A DNA stretch of 64,000 nucleotides from Haplomitrium mnioides. Lineage: Eukaryota > Marchantiophyta > Haplomitriopsida > Calobryales. Positions 36,412-48,172 of this stretch are shown piece after piece (the stretch's first letter is position 1; every line of letters starts with the position of its first letter). Location of the stretch: positions 1-64,000 of the forward strand of contig JBNGIS010008359.1 of assembly GCA_049999725.1 (NCBI GenBank). Direction: 5' to 3'. A program made the position numbers and the translations under genes. The notes below the pieces were generated by a model that was given only the letters and a program-made list of their open reading frames with translations, had not been told where the DNA came from and ran no database searches.

Positions 36412-37135
36412 AACTCTGAATGAAAGGCGGATCCTAATCTGAAGGAAGGCTGATCACATGAAGACTGATATCTACATCGAAGTCTGAACACCAAAGGAAG
36501 GCTGAACTTGCGAGACTGAACCTGATACCACTCAATACAAGGCTGAACCCTGAACTCTGAATGGAAGGAGGATCCTAATCTGAAAGAAGGCTGATCACAT
36601 AAAGACTGATATCTACATCAAAATCTGCACACCGAAGGAAGGCTGGACTTGGGAGACTGAACCTGAGACCAATCCATACAAGGCTGAACTCTGAACTCTA
36701 AATGGAAGGATGATCTTTCTCTGAACGAAAGCTGATCCCCGAATCAAAGAAGGATTGATCTCTACACAAAATCTGAAGCCTGAAATCTGAACCAAAGAAG
36801 TTCGAACTCTGCACCAAATACAAGGTCAAACTCTGAATGGATGGCGGACCTTGATATGAAGGAAGGGTGATCATATGAAGACTGATATCTACATCAAAAT
36901 CTACATACCAAAGGAAGGCAGAACTTGGGTGACTCAACCCGGGACCAATTCATACAAGACTGAACTCTGCTCTGCACAAAATCTGAAAATCTGAAACCTG
37001 AACCAAAGACCGAACCTTGCACCAAATACAAGGTTGAACTCTGAATGGAAGACAGATCTTGATATGAAGGAAGGTTGATCACATAAAGACTGATATCTAC
37101 ACCAAAATCTGCACACCGAAGGAAGGCTGACTTGG
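36412..37135. repeat. 141-bp tandem repeat array
   Basis: The landmark ATCCTAATCTGAA recurs at 36431 and 36572 with a degraded version at 36713 (spacing 141 each). Further diverged units start at about 36848 and 37056. Each unit contains GGCTGATCACAT..AGACTGATATCTACATC and CAAGGCTGAACTCTGAA. The whole is built of frequent CTGAA / GGCTGA words, suggesting it grew from a shorter motif. Confidence 0.85.
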
Positions 37136-37139
37136 GGCT

Positions 37140-37736
37140 ACACTCAAAGGTGGCCCTGGGTCACAACCGAAGTGGAGGACATCGACCCTACGCATCTGTT
37201 GAGATCTGCCTATGTTGGCACCTCTGGCCACACATCGACCAACTAGATAAACCTACAAGTTTGAAACTCTTAACATATTGAGAGAGAACTCCACATTTAT
37301 GTTGCCAATTTCTTTTATGACTAGGAACTTAAAAGGGCATCTACTACACTCGTGGGCGCCGTCCCACCACTCTCATTCACTTTGTTGCACGACTAGACTC
37401 ACTTTACATATACTCTCACTTGCACCTAAGTGCTTGCTGTATTTTTTCAGTCCCTATAGCCTTAGGGTTGTTCTGGAACTTATGTGCTTATGGTGGTTAA
37501 TTCTTTACTAGTGGTTATTTTAACAATCACTAACAATGTTAGTTTATAGTTTGTTGTTGTAAGTGATGATCCATATAGATTTTTCATTGACTCAAAATAG
37601 CGTAATGCAAAGTGATTTTCTTCCGAAAAAAAAAATGTGATCACGAGATCACTCTTTTTTCTCCCTTTTCTATCTCTTTTGATAGCTTTTATCTAAACTT
37701 GATTTTGGCACAATTTTATATTTATTGGGTTTGTGT
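37140..37736. other. No gene seen
   Basis: Somewhat higher-GC segment (37140-37260) followed by AT-rich sequence up to the target-site duplication of element C. No supported frame. Confidence 0.5.
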
Positions 37737-37741
37737 GATAT

Positions 37742-38118
37742 TGTAAAAGAACTCAAGGACCAACTTTCAAATAAGTAACAATTTCAAGATAACTCTAATA
37801 GAGTTATGCAACTCAAGGCCAATAAGCAAATCAAAGCCAAGAGTGCTAGCCAAAGCCAAGTAACCATAGAGCCAAACTGAATTGACAGGAACTCTTGAAT
37901 GAGGAGTAAGGCTATGAAGCCCTTCTATTTATACAAGAGAAGAGGGTGTCATCCCTCTTTCTTCACTTACAAGCCACTTCTAATTTCAACCCTAGAACTC
38001 TAAAAGTGACTTTGAAGGCAAGTAATCTTATCTCAACCCTAAAAGATATCCCCTACCACTTCTTTCACTTCTCTCTATTTTCTTATAAGTAGCACAACCT
38101 TATGCTTGCACTACTACA
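37742..38118 (-). repeat. 3' LTR of element C
   Basis: 377 bp. The plus strand reads TGTAAAAGAACTCAAGG...CTTGCACTACTACA, with CTATTTATACAAG (TATA box on the minus strand) near 37925-37937. Confidence 0.92.
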
Positions 38119-38124
38119 TAATTC

Positions 38125-41100
38125 TTGCCTTCTAATCAATAGCGTCTTTGTCATTGCTGCAACTTTCAAATATTTGAATAGCCTCTTGAGCATTCTCAAA
38201 AATTGAAGAAGGTTACTAAGTAGGATCATGAAGTGGATAGCCTTTCTACAAAACCTTGTATTGAACTTGTGGATGTCGCCCTAGCTTGATAACTCTTTTC
38301 CCCAAAATGTGGTCCACTTCAATTCTTCATTATCATCAAGAACAATAGCCAGAGGAGGAAGTTGAGCACAATTTGAGAAAGAAGATGGACTAGAAACAAA
38401 AGGCTTAAGTTTAGAGACATGGAACACAAGATGAATCTTCATATGAGGAGGAAGATCAAGTTTACAAGCAACATGAGAAATAACATGAGAATTTGAGAAA
38501 TGACCATTCCAAGTAAGAGATATCTTATGAACTTGAGTATCTAAGGACAATAGAAGATCGTGAGTAGATAGCATAACTTGGTCATCTAAAACATAAGAGG
38601 TATCGCGAAGATGGGTATCGACATATTTTTTTGTCGATTTTGAGCAACAATAAGATGGTTGGGAGTATCTTGCAAAGAAGAATATAAACGAGACAAAAAG
38701 GTAGAAATACTTGGAACATTGGAAGAAAAAAGAGAAGGCCAACCATTGGGAACAAGAGGATGTTGACCCGAATTAAGAAAGAAAGGATAAAACCCAATAC
38801 TTGTTTGTTTGGAGTTGTTGTAGGCAAACTCCACAACCGATAAGAAAGTATCCCAGTTGGTGTGATGAACATTGATGAACTCGCAAAGCATATCCTCCAT
38901 ATTGATATTAGCATGCTTTGTTTGCCTATCTATTTGTGGATGATAAGTAGTAGATATAGAAAGTTTGGTTCTTAGAAGTTTGAACAACTCTTGCCAAAAA
39001 TTTCTAGTGGAACGCAAATCTCTATAAGATATTAATACCTTGGGCATTCCATGATGACGAAAGATAGTATCAAAGTAAATTTTTGCCAATTTTAGAGCAT
39101 CTACTGCATCCACTATCGGTGCCAAATGAATATGCTTGTTGAGCTTGTCTACAAACACCACAATGGTAGTAAACCCACAAGGCATAGTTGGAAGTGAAGT
39201 GACAAGATCCAAACTTACATGTTCCCAACGAGCAGTAGGAATTGGTAAGGGTTGAAGAAGTCTCACTGGTTTTTGATTTGAAGCTTTGCTTTGTTGACAG
39301 CTTTCACACAAACAAACAAAACCACAAACATCGCGACCCAAGTTAGGCTACCACCAAGTGCGATGAAGCAACTCTATAGTTTTATCTACTCCAAGATGCC
39401 CAAAGATGGGAATGTCATACGCTTCTTGTAAAGAAGCCATTTGAAGTGTATCATCTTGTGAAATATACATTTGATTGCCTTAATAGAGAATACCATCTTG
39501 AAAGGAAAAGAATGATACTCACTATCTTTGATGGCCAATCGTACCTAAACAAGACCTAAAAAACATCTTTTTGTAGTTTTTGACGATAACTCCCACTAGT
39601 TGCCTCATCCAAATGTAAGACACTAATGTTGCTCACCTCTATTATATTCACTCGATAGTTCGGCCTTCATGACATTGCATCAAGAATGGTGTGGAACCTT
39701 CTAGGCTTGTACTCTAGCTTGATATCAAAGAGTTGCAATTGATCTTCCCATTGATGATGACGACTTGTCGTATTTTACAAATGAATTGCTTGTAAAAATG
39801 GCTTGTATTATGTGCGCATAAGCACAAGTCTTCCCAAAAGATAGTGCCTCCACACTTTGGTAGCATAAACCATTGCCAATCGCTCTCGATCCCTTGCAGA
39901 GTAGTTTCTCTCTGCCACATTTAATTGGCGTGACATGAAGGCAATTGGATGAAGTCCATACTCAAACTCTTACTACAAAACTTCTCCAATAGCAAAATTA
40001 GAAGCATCAAAATCAAATATGCAACATGCATTTGGATCATATGGCTGTAGAATAGGACAAGAAGAGACTGCATTCTTGAGATGTTGAAATGCGCTTGCTC
40101 TTGGAGGTCTATTGAAACTTGACTTCTTTGCCTAGCATATCTCTAAGTGGTGCAACAATATGGGCATAAGAATAGATGAATTGTCAGTAGAAGCTTTCCA
40201 ATACATTGAAGGCTCTAATGTCCTTTGCATTCTTTGGTGTTGGCCACTCTGTGATAGCTTTAATTTTCTCTTCTTCCATCTTGATACTACCCACAGACAC
40301 CTTGTAGCTTAAGTAAGTAACCTCTTTCCTCCAAAATTTGCACATGGAGAAATAATTGCAATAAAATTCCAATGGCGCAACCTTTGCAATACTTCTTTCA
40401 GATGATCACGATGCTCAGTTTCAGTTTTGCTAAAAATAAAAATGTCATCCAAGAATACCAAAACTGACTTATCCAATAGCCCATCAAAATTTTGATTCAT
40501 TTGACCATGAATATAGTCAGAGCATTAGTAAGACCAAATGTAAAGACTTTCCACTCAAAATGCCCATACCTTGTGCAAAAAGTTGTCTTTGGTACATTAC
40601 TTAGCTTGATAGGAATTTGCCAATAGCCACTTCAAAGATCTAGCTTGGGAAAGAAACTCGCACCACTTAATTGATCCAAAAGTCATCAATATGTGGTAAA
40701 AGATAAGCATTCTTTATTGTTTATTATTCAAACCGCAATAATTAGCAAAAAGACGAAATCCACCATCTTTCTTTGGTACAAAGAACATTGGTGCTCCCCA
40801 AAGCAAAGTACTATGCTAAATGAAATCCTTCTCAAGAAGATCCTTCAATATCTTGCAAAGCTCTTCCAACTCTTGTGACGATAACCAATATATAGACCAA
40901 TTATATGAAGTACTTCTTGGCATCAACTCAATCAACTCAATCATCTAGCAACTCTTTTGGAAAATCATCCATAAACATATCTGAAAACTCCTTCAAAATG
41001 TCATCAATCATTGAGGTCGGTACAGACTTCCCTCTCTTCTTATTCAAGTCCACCATATAGGCTTGATCCATATAGCAAAAGCAGACAACTCTTTCTCCAT

Positions 41101-41560
41101 CAAAACATTATGCTGAATTAATTTGGGCCTCTTGACCAATGGTGCTAAATGCCCCAAAAGAAATTTCTTTCCTTGTAAAATAACTTGAATTTGTCATTTT
41201 TCCCAATCAACTTGAGTAGATCAATCATCAAGAAAAGACAAACTCAAAATAATGTCATACTATATGGGTGCAATAACAAAATACATTTATTCCTCATACT
41301 ATTTTTCAATCCTTAAAAGAAATGGTTTGTGTGAGTGAAACATCTCATGTTTTTTGCCATTGGCCATAGTCACAAAACTTCCCTTGATAGATAAAGTTTT
41401 AGCTTTGATTTTCTTTGCAAAATGTAATGACATGAAATTTTTATAACTTCCACAATCTACCAACATTCTACAAGACTCATGAACCATATCTTCTAAATGA
41501 AACAAGATGCTTCTAATTCCTGTCAAGCTTTTCATTATATTGGAACTAATCAAGTTCTCA
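38125..41560 (-). pseudogene. pol of element C
   Basis: Minus-strand blocks: protease remnant 41480-41299 (MLVDCGSYKNF; DCG instead of D-S/T-G); RT about 40900-40310 with FVPKKDGG (about 40760) and [15 protein letters not shown] (about 40460-40420); RNase H about 40130-39700; integrase 39400-38590 with CESCQQSK; a long open block 39341-38586 covering the core. In the core the second Asp is Tyr (ISYRD, about 39025) and the Glu of the usual TDGQTERAN motif is Lys (DRQTKHAN), so the D,D,E triad is gone. A C-terminal domain follows at 38740-38290, and a chromodomain remnant at about 38330-38135 completes it. Stops separate the blocks. Confidence 0.88.
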
Positions 41561-41645
41561 TTAAACTGCTTGATTGTCTTTACTAAGGTCAGTTGTTTCC
41601 CTGATTTTCTTCTTCAACAGTTGCTGCTTGAACAAGAGCGCATGG

Positions 41646-42470
41646 TCAACTTCGGCGATGTGGGCAATTTGCAATCATATGACCAAGTTGTTGACAATAA
41701 AAACATCCTCCACTTTGGCAAAGATGCTCATGCTCTACATTAGTGAGTGTCACTCTCTGCTCTACATCAATCTGCATAGGTATAGTCTCATTTATTGGCA
41801 CACAAATAATTGGTAAAGCTTGTTGTAGATGTGGCCTAGCTTTGGTGGTCAATAGTAGTAAGTCGTATCGTTCCGCCATACGCATTGCTTCTTCTAGTTG
41901 AGAGGGCTCTCTCATTGTCACTTCCATTCTAGTGTAAGGCTTCAATCTTCGAACAAAGCAATCTAAAGCTTCTCCTTTGTCCATATTAGGAATTTGCACA
42001 ATGATATTTTGAATTTACGTGATATAGCTCCTTACCCTACCAAGTTGCTTCAATTCTACCAAACGATCTCTTGCCACCTTTGGAGCATTCAAAACCCTAA
42101 ATCTTAGATTCACAGCTTCTTTGAGCTCTTGCTAAGAAGCAATTGGAGCAACAAATCCACATTGAACTTGGTCAATTTGATATCTCCACCAAGTTTTTGC
42201 CACTCCCTCCACTTGACTTGCAGCAAATAGAATTCTTTGACCATTCTCTCTTATGTTGGTAGCCTCAAAATTTTGTTCGCAATTGAACAAAAAATTCTCG
42301 AATGCTCCCGAAACCGTCTTCCCATCATATGCTTTTGGTTTGGAAAACCGCACATGACTTTCTTCTTCTTGAAAATGTGCTCTCTTCTCTATTTGCATTT
42401 GAACTTCTAGAGGGCGAGAAAGATGTTTAATTTGTTGTTGCATTACTTACATCCTCGCTTCTTGACTCTT
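41646..42470 (-). pseudogene. gag of element C
   Basis: The block from 42443 (QQQIKHLSRPLEVQMQ...FQEEESHVRFSKPKAYDG) reads through TWWRYQIDQVQCGFVAP to 42132. A second frame at 41999-41646 includes GEALDCFVRRLKPYTR and the zinc knuckle CFYCQQLGHMIANC (about 41705-41660). The expected initiator near 42470 reads ATA instead of ATG, and a frameshift or stop lies between 42132 and 42000. It is well preserved relative to B. Confidence 0.87.
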
Positions 42471-42490
42471 TATTCCACCAAAAAGAACCG

Positions 42491-42504
42491 TGGCTCTGAT
42501 ACCA
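42491..42504 (-). other. Primer-binding site of element C
   Basis: The plus strand reads TGGCTCTGATACCA, identical to the 3' end of plant initiator Met tRNA, so the element RNA would carry its exact 14-nt complement. One nucleotide separates it from the LTR. Confidence 0.92.
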
Positions 42505-42505
42505 A

Positions 42506-42855
42506 TATAAAAGAACTCAAGTACCGACTTCTAAATAAGTAACAATTTCAAGATAACTCTAATAGAGTTATACAACTCAAGGCCAATAAGAAAACCAAAG
42601 CCAAGCAACCAAAGAGCCAAACCAAATTGAGAGGAGCTCTAGATTGAGGAGTGGGGCTAAGAAACCCTTCTATTTATACAAGAGAAGAGTGTCATCCCTC
42701 TTTCTTCACTTACAAGTTACTTCTAATTTCAACCCTAAAACTCTAAAAGTTACTTCAAAGTCAAGTAATCTTATCTCAACCCTAAAAGTAACCCCCTACC
42801 ACTTCCTTCACTCCTCTCTATTTTCTTAGCACAACCTTATACTTGTGCTATTAGA
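42506..42855 (-). repeat. 5' LTR of element C
   Basis: 350 bp, shorter than its partner by small deletions (TATAAGTAG-type bases lost before AGCACAACC). Ends ATTAGA where TTACA is expected, then the GATAT duplication. Confidence 0.88.
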
Positions 42856-42860
42856 GATAT

Positions 42861-44150
42861 AGTTCTTACTTTGTAGTTGTTCTAGTGTAAAGTTTCAAGA
42901 AATAGTGAAAACTTAAAAAACAACAACATCAAAATTTTTCTCATCTAATTAGCTACTATATTTGCAAATGTGCAAATTTTCAGCTTCTTACACTTCTTCT
43001 CTTAGCACTTCCAAGGCTCTTCATACTTATATTTTGATTTGTAAGTTATGTATAGATATGCAAGACAAATGATGCTCCAAAAAAGGCACATAAATAACAA
43101 AATTACGATGCACTAAAAAAAGTTGCGCTCTTCTCGATCATTGCTTTGAATACCAATCACTGAAGCAACCAACTTGGAACCTTTCTTTGTCATTATTGGT
43201 AAGTAAAGTAGTACTAAACTTAATTCACAATAGCTTCAAACAAAAGAAACTATTAACTCTTTTAACTTGGTAGAGTTGTGGTTGGCTAATAACCACTTGA
43301 CTTGAGATCGGGTTGTCATACAAATTTTTGTTTGTGTACCAACTTCGGTCATCAACTAATCATGTGTAGTACTTAATGCACAAAAACTTTCTAACTCAAG
43401 AGTATTTGGCCAAACACTCTACTTTACTTATTAAATGGTTGAATTACACAAATAAAAAAAATCTATATAATTTATGAGGGCTAGGATTTTAGGATATTTC
43501 CAATGTGTTCACAAACACACAAAAAAAAAACTAAGTGTACTAAGTGGTGAAAACAAAACATGTTTTTGAGTTTGAATACTTTCTCACTAACATAGTAACT
43601 ATTTAACTATGGTTGATATTGAATTGTGGTTAACTTAACCACCATTAGTATTGCTGTCAATAGCAATCTCAATGTCATATTTTACTTACCAAGTACTATT
43701 TGGATTTGTTGGAGGTTTGTTTTGATGTAATTTAAATTATATTGTGGCTGAAATAGTAAGTCTATCACAAATTTTTGATATCTACTTGAATTTGTTTTAA
43801 AAATGTCATACATTTAATAAACTAATAAGAAAGTATTAAAAAGTAAGTAGGAAATTTAGAGGTCATGATGAGTTAGGCTAATTAGCAAATGAAATTTAAA
43901 ACTACTATGCATGGGATAGAAAAGGGTCTAAAATCAAAATTTAGGGGGTGACTTTGTTCAATGGCCAAAGAAAGTCAGCGAAGGCTTGTTCCAAATGGAT
44001 GAGGTCCAGTGACGTGTCAGTCCTTCGTTCCTTTCCTTTCCTTTTCTTTCCTGCACTTTTCATGTCCGCAACGGACAACCAAAGCACTGCATCATCATAT
44101 CGACAATTCTGGATCCAAAATTTACATGTACGATTGGCATTCAGGAGGAG
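42861..44150. other. No gene seen
   Basis: AT-rich to about 43930, then a rise in GC toward the citrate-binding-like gene. The last about 150 bp are probably its 3' untranslated region on the minus strand. No other supported feature. Confidence 0.5.
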
Positions 44151-44153
44151 TCA

Positions 44154-44804
44154 TCAAGATTTGGAGAAGAATTCGACATTGCGCCATTGAGCTTCAGCTG
44201 TGCTCGTGTGGAGAGTGCCATACACTCCGAATTTGAAGTAGTTCCTTTGTTCATCTCCGTTATCGGGCCAGCTTCCCTTGAGCTCTCCATCCAAATACAC
44301 TCGCACATATGTGCCCTTGATGTGCACCACGTTCACGTTCACCCACAGCCCATACACCCCGCTCATGAGCACCTGCGACGCGTATCTCGTAAGCGACCCG
44401 TTGTCCCTGGCGTACCCTCGCAGCATCAAGGTTGAGGCGTGCCCGTCGTTACCTCCAAAAATTTGGAACACCGTCTCCCCACTCAAGGGTGGAATGATTT
44501 TGAGCTGGCCTTGGAATTGATGCATCCCAGCTACGTAGTCATTCTGCACTCGGATCTCGATACGGTTGGAAATCCTTCCGTTGGAGAGCCTAAAGGTTTG
44601 TAGTCCGTCCTCGTTGGAGTACCAGGCACTTCCAGTTGGGTCGTGGTAGCTCTGGGGCACTGGATAGATGAAGTGAATGCGTTCGTCTAGCTCAGGCTCC
44701 AGAACCATACTGTAGTTTTGCCTGTTCCACCCCGATCCTTCCACCTGCGCTCGTACGCCTAGCATCATCATCCCCACACTCATCACAACCTCCCACAGAG
44801 CCAT
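44154..44804 (-). CDS. Citrate-binding protein-like / alginate lyase 2 family secreted protein
   Basis: Intact single-exon frame of 216 residues, starting at an ATG in a strong context (AACCATGGC). Residues 1-19 (MALWEVVMSVGMMMLGVRA) form a signal peptide, so the product enters the secretory pathway. Family features: NRIEIRVQNDYVAGMHQF (about 80-97), VFQIFGG (about 111), TLMLRGYA, YASQVLMSGVYGLWVNVNVVH, VYLDGELKGSW and YFKFGVYGTLH near the C-terminus. These match the plant citrate-binding/PL7 jelly-roll family. PL7 lyases use Arg, Gln/His and Tyr from the R.E.R, Q.H and YFK.G.Y strands; here the His-Gln order (MHQF) resembles the plant proteins, so lyase activity is uncertain. Length is normal for the plant family. 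A duplicated core promoter lies directly upstream. The substrate (citrate or polysaccharide) cannot be told from sequence. Confidence 0.88.
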   Translation of the reverse strand: MALWEVVMSVGMMMLGVRAQVEGSGWNRQNYSMVLEPELDERIHFIYPVPQSYHDPTGSAWYSNEDGLQTFRLSNGRISNRIEIRVQNDYVAGMHQFQGQLKIIPPLSGETVFQIFGGNDGHASTLMLRGYARDNGSLTRYASQVLMSGVYGLWVNVNVVHIKGTYVRVYLDGELKGSWPDNGDEQRNYFKFGVYGTLHTSTAEAQWRNVEFFSKS

Positions 44805-44818
44805 GGTTCCTGCACAGT

Positions 44819-44980
44819 ATTGAGATGGATTCTCTTCCCGAGACTGGGATCTTCAGGTTCAACGTGTACCCAAAGTGGCTCTCGTTTTATACACACAGCA
44901 TTGAGATGGATTCTCTTCCCGAGACTGGGATCTTCAGGTTCAACGTGTACCCAAAGTGGCTCTCGTTTTATACACACAGC
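44819..44980 (-). promoter_or_regulatory. Tandemly duplicated core promoter (2 x 81 bp)
   Basis: Units 44819-44899 and 44900-44980 are identical. Read on the minus strand each contains GTGTATAAAACGAGAGCC, a good TATA box (about 44886-44892 and 44967-44973). The proximal TATA lies about 82 bp upstream of the ATG of the citrate-binding-like gene, so each unit could place a transcription start. The upper unit would add 81 nt to the leader. Confidence 0.8.
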
Positions 44981-45039
44981 AATGGCCCGATGACGGCCAT
45001 GGTGGAACCAGAATTCTTTAATGTGAAAGGCTAAAGTTA

Positions 45040-46730
45040 GACTCTGACTCTAATAAAGTTCAAACTTAGTTCGTTCTCACCTTTTGGCCACCATTACAGC
45101 AAGTACGAGAAGGAGACTGACGAGGGAATCATAAGTGCGTGCTGGCTAGAATACCAGACACGCAAGAAATTTCCCAATGCATCCAACAAATTCACAACAT
45201 CAGAAGACAAGTAATCAGCACAAACCAATTAACATTCGATAATGCCACCCATTCCATCGTTTGACATTCTCGAAAATCTCACACCTATCTCTTTCTCTAT
45301 GTGCAGCTTTTCAAAACAGAACCAAAGCAGCTGTACGACAGTTCTTCCTTGCTCCGCACTGCAAATTGACTCCGCATGTGTTTGGGCCCACTGATTGATT
45401 CTGTTGTATTGGAGTACTGGGCTATGGAGTGACCCATGCCTCTCCTACCACGACACAGCATTCACGTAACGTACAGACACAGACACGCTGCCTTTTTCCC
45501 GCAAGAGAAGAGATGCCGCCGTAGCAATTCCAAAGGCGGCATGATCGTCTGCGTCTGATTTCAGCATGCGCTGACGCCTAGTATGAGGATCTCCAGCTGC
45601 AGGTTGCCAAGCTTAGTCTTTGTGCAGTCACTTTTCATCGAATCAATCGCCGTCTCACGCACACAACTGCTACGCATATTTACGAATAAATCATGTATCA
45701 TGATATGGAAACAGCAGTCGCTTTGATTACTCGAGGATTGTCTGCGATATTCACGTTGTATTCCATTATAATCGTTCGTAACAGTACACCGCGCGTTATT
45801 GGGCTCCCCCGCGCAAGTAGCACATGGATTTCACGACCTCCTTTGTCTCTTGGACTGCATATGCTCGAACGTTTTCCAGTACTCTCTCTCAATTTTACAA
45901 CTATAATCTATTATGTTCATCCAAAATCCGTGTTGCGGATGTTGCAAACCACCCTAGCAAGCAAATTCGGAAATTTTTCTGAAGTCCCTAAAGTCATCAC
46001 CTAATAGACGTAGTTTTCCATCCCATTGTGAAGAATTCCAACACTGCACGAGGAATTTTGAGAACAAGCGGGAAAAAAAGCGTTTCCGTGAATATAAAAC
46101 GATAAATCGCCATGCATGACATTCTCGAATCGATGCCTTTCAACATTTTAATCGTCGGGAGAACGTTCAATTTGGACATCCCAAAGCACTCTCGTTGATT
46201 GCGTCAAAAACAAGTTTTCAAAACAAGGTCATTCCCTCGGTCCTAGACTGTTGTCGAAGTATGCCGAATGAGGTGCTGAGGTTTGAGGAGGAAGAACATG
46301 GAATTCCATGGTACACGGGAATCTAAACCACGTGTCCGACAAAGCCGACCATCTAGTATTGACCGTAACAGTATACAAGATGAAGAAGTGTACGTACTAT
46401 GGAGATAGCTTCGATCATACAGATTGCGATTTCCGTAGCACTGGTTTGGTAGCAAAGCACTGGAGCAGCCCAGCAAGAATCCTATTTCTCAATATAATTT
46501 TTGTTTGCTGTCTCGTAGTATATGGAAACTCTGAGAAACAAGGAGACGATTATGCGTACTGAATGTTGTGAAGATGGTAAAGAGATGCTCTACCAGCGGT
46601 GAATTTAAAGTGGACTTACCTTCTTGCCTTCATAAATAAGGAAACTTACAACATTGCCATGATCCACGTACCCAGCTTGTATTTGCTTTCTTGCTTTCAA
46701 ACTCACCTCTTCTGTTCACAGTCAACTTAA
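45040..46730. other. No gene seen in a higher-GC segment
   Basis: GC is near that of the flanking genes and CpG-containing words are common, unlike the AT-rich repeats. Short open frames (45693-46004 plus, 46308-46562 plus) lack recognisable domains. It probably holds upstream regulatory sequence and the 3' region of the ALS3-like gene. Confidence 0.45.
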
Positions 46731-46732
46731 GC

Positions 46733-47831
46733 TCATGGGATTTCTGCTAGTTGGTAAGATCTGCTGAACAAACATTGCCAGCCAAGCGTAGTTGCAATGA
46801 CAGAGCTGAGAGCAGCTGCTCCAATTAGCATGTAAATCATGCGAAGCTGCATTTGAACAGATTCGATAGGTGAAGCACCCCCCATCAGCATTCCCGTAAT
46901 GGAGCCTGGCAGAGTAATCACACCAGATATTTTCACATGATCAAGCATAGGGCCCATTGCCCTGGCCAAAGCTCTCCGCACATAAATTTCCACTGCTTGA
47001 TAGGGAGTAGCTCCTAGAGCCAAGGCAGCTTCAACCTGTGAGTTCAAGCCACAACTGAATTTGGCATCTAAATCACCACCCTAGGACCTTCACCATTCAG
47101 AAACGCTGCACGCCCAGAAACTGCTTTCTCACCTGATGCTCATGTACGCGAATGTCGTTCAAGAGATGATTCAACGTCCACCCAACAATGCCCATAGCGT
47201 TGCCAACCACATAACCAGTGATGGGAATAAGGAAGCGTGGATCACTGGGCACAACCTTGAGCAACACCATCAGCCCTACGGTTCCAAGGGCACCGCCGAT
47301 CAAAGAAATGGTAGCCACTACAGAGCTGTTCGGTAATAGCTTTGCCCTCTCACCAGCAGTTAGCCCAGCAAAAAGCACCTACTTCACGTGCATTTCGGAT
47401 CAGGCAGCAAACAAAAGAAAAGCAGAGGCAATCTGCTCTGATATCGTTTAGCAATTTCATATTCAATTTCAACATTTGAAAGCCAACAAGATCTCTTCGT
47501 CAGGAACAGATCTTCCTGCAGTAGAAATAAAATTTGTAGCAATTTGAAGATAAAAAATTGGACTACGAAGCTTTACCATTGTTACCATGACCAGCACGCT
47601 CAGAAGCGAACTTTGCACTTCGAAGACAAACTTGAGCACAAAGCCAAGTATTGTTAGCTGGGCTGTAGCACGCGAAATAGCCGCCAGGAGCTCAGATTCT
47701 AATCCAAGCTTTAGCTGTCGTGAAAGTGCGTATGCCAGGAATGTTGGTATGAAGGAAGCGAGTAACACAAGACCTTCGGCTACCACCGGCTGACTTTTCT
47801 GCCATGTAAGAATATTGCTTGCCTGTTCCAA
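46733..47831 (-). CDS. ALS3: ALS3/STAR2-like (UPF0014) membrane protein, three coding exons
   Basis: Exons on the minus strand: 47831-47577, 47378-47133, 47035-46733, with consensus donors ATG|GTAAAG and CAG|GTGAGA and acceptors TAG|GTG and CAG|GTT, all in phase. About 265 residues with several hydrophobic helices. Family signatures: LKLGLESELLAAISRATAQL, LTAGERAKLLP, PITGYVVGNAMGI, EAALALGATPYQA, ISLPG-type VITLPGSITGMLMGGASPIE. In plants ALS3/STAR2 pairs with a nucleotide-binding subunit (STAR1) in a transporter linked to aluminium tolerance; bacterial homologues are FetB-like. Oddity: exon 1 has no in-frame ATG. Its frame opens after a TGA at about 47840 with TTG at 47831, and an acceptor-like CAG lies at 47825-47823. 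A short upstream exon probably supplies the start. Confidence 0.85.
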
Positions 47832-47944
47832 ACATTCGAGTCAGGTCCTCTTGAAAGCAACCAAGCGGTGACCAATGCAGCAGAAAATGAAGATCTATTT
47901 CACAAAAAATCTGTCGTAAAATTGAAGAGGGAGATTAACCAACG

Positions 47945-48172
47945 CTATTGCGGATAATGATCTCGAACAACTGTGAGCACTCTGGCGTACAGTTCCCCTC
48001 CCTGTCCACTTCGGAACTGAGAAACCAGAGTTTCGAGAGTAATTCCCAGACTGCGGACATGCAAATCGGACAGTCTGAAGATGAAGACGAGTGGAGAAAC
48101 TCGCCATCGCCATAGCTCAAACTAACGTGCACTTTTCCTTTGGAGCAGTTGTATGGTAACAACTTTTCGCCT
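47945..48172 (-). CDS. Possible exon upstream of the ALS3-like gene (unknown)
   Basis: A minus-strand open block of about 75 codons in the higher-GC island, with KVHVSLSYGDGEFLHSSSS, SDCPICMSAVWELL and ECSQLFEIIIRNS. An AG-type acceptor (CTCTAG) lies before it and a GTTAAT donor after it. No start codon, no family recognised, and the phase does not join cleanly to ALS3-like exon 1. It may be an exon of a separate gene or chance. Confidence 0.2.

Larger units (their letters stand above)
37742..42855 (-). mobile_element. Ty3 chromovirus element C, complete with both LTRs
   Basis: 5114 bp on the minus strand. From right to left: 5' LTR (42855-42506), primer site, gag, pol, 3' LTR (38118-37742), with a 5-bp duplication. 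Organisation equals element B. RT keeps the segment deleted in B, including [14 protein letters not shown]. Multiple stops and frameshifts, plus lost integrase catalytic residues, make it dead. Confidence 0.93.
37737..42860. repeat. Target-site duplication of element C (GATAT)
   Basis: GATAT at 37737-37741 and at 42856-42860 directly flank the outer LTR ends. Confidence 0.88.

Noticed and set aside
35792-36494. Three long open frames of about 185-206 codons
   Set aside because: They cross 400 N and a CT microsatellite; only Leu-Ser or Arg-Glu repeats are real sequence.
38582-38914. Second frame overlapping the element C integrase
   Set aside because: Shadow of the true pol frame; hydrophobic Leu/Phe-rich translation comes from frame-shifted integrase sequence. 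The same holds for frames at 52915-53157 and 56329-56577.
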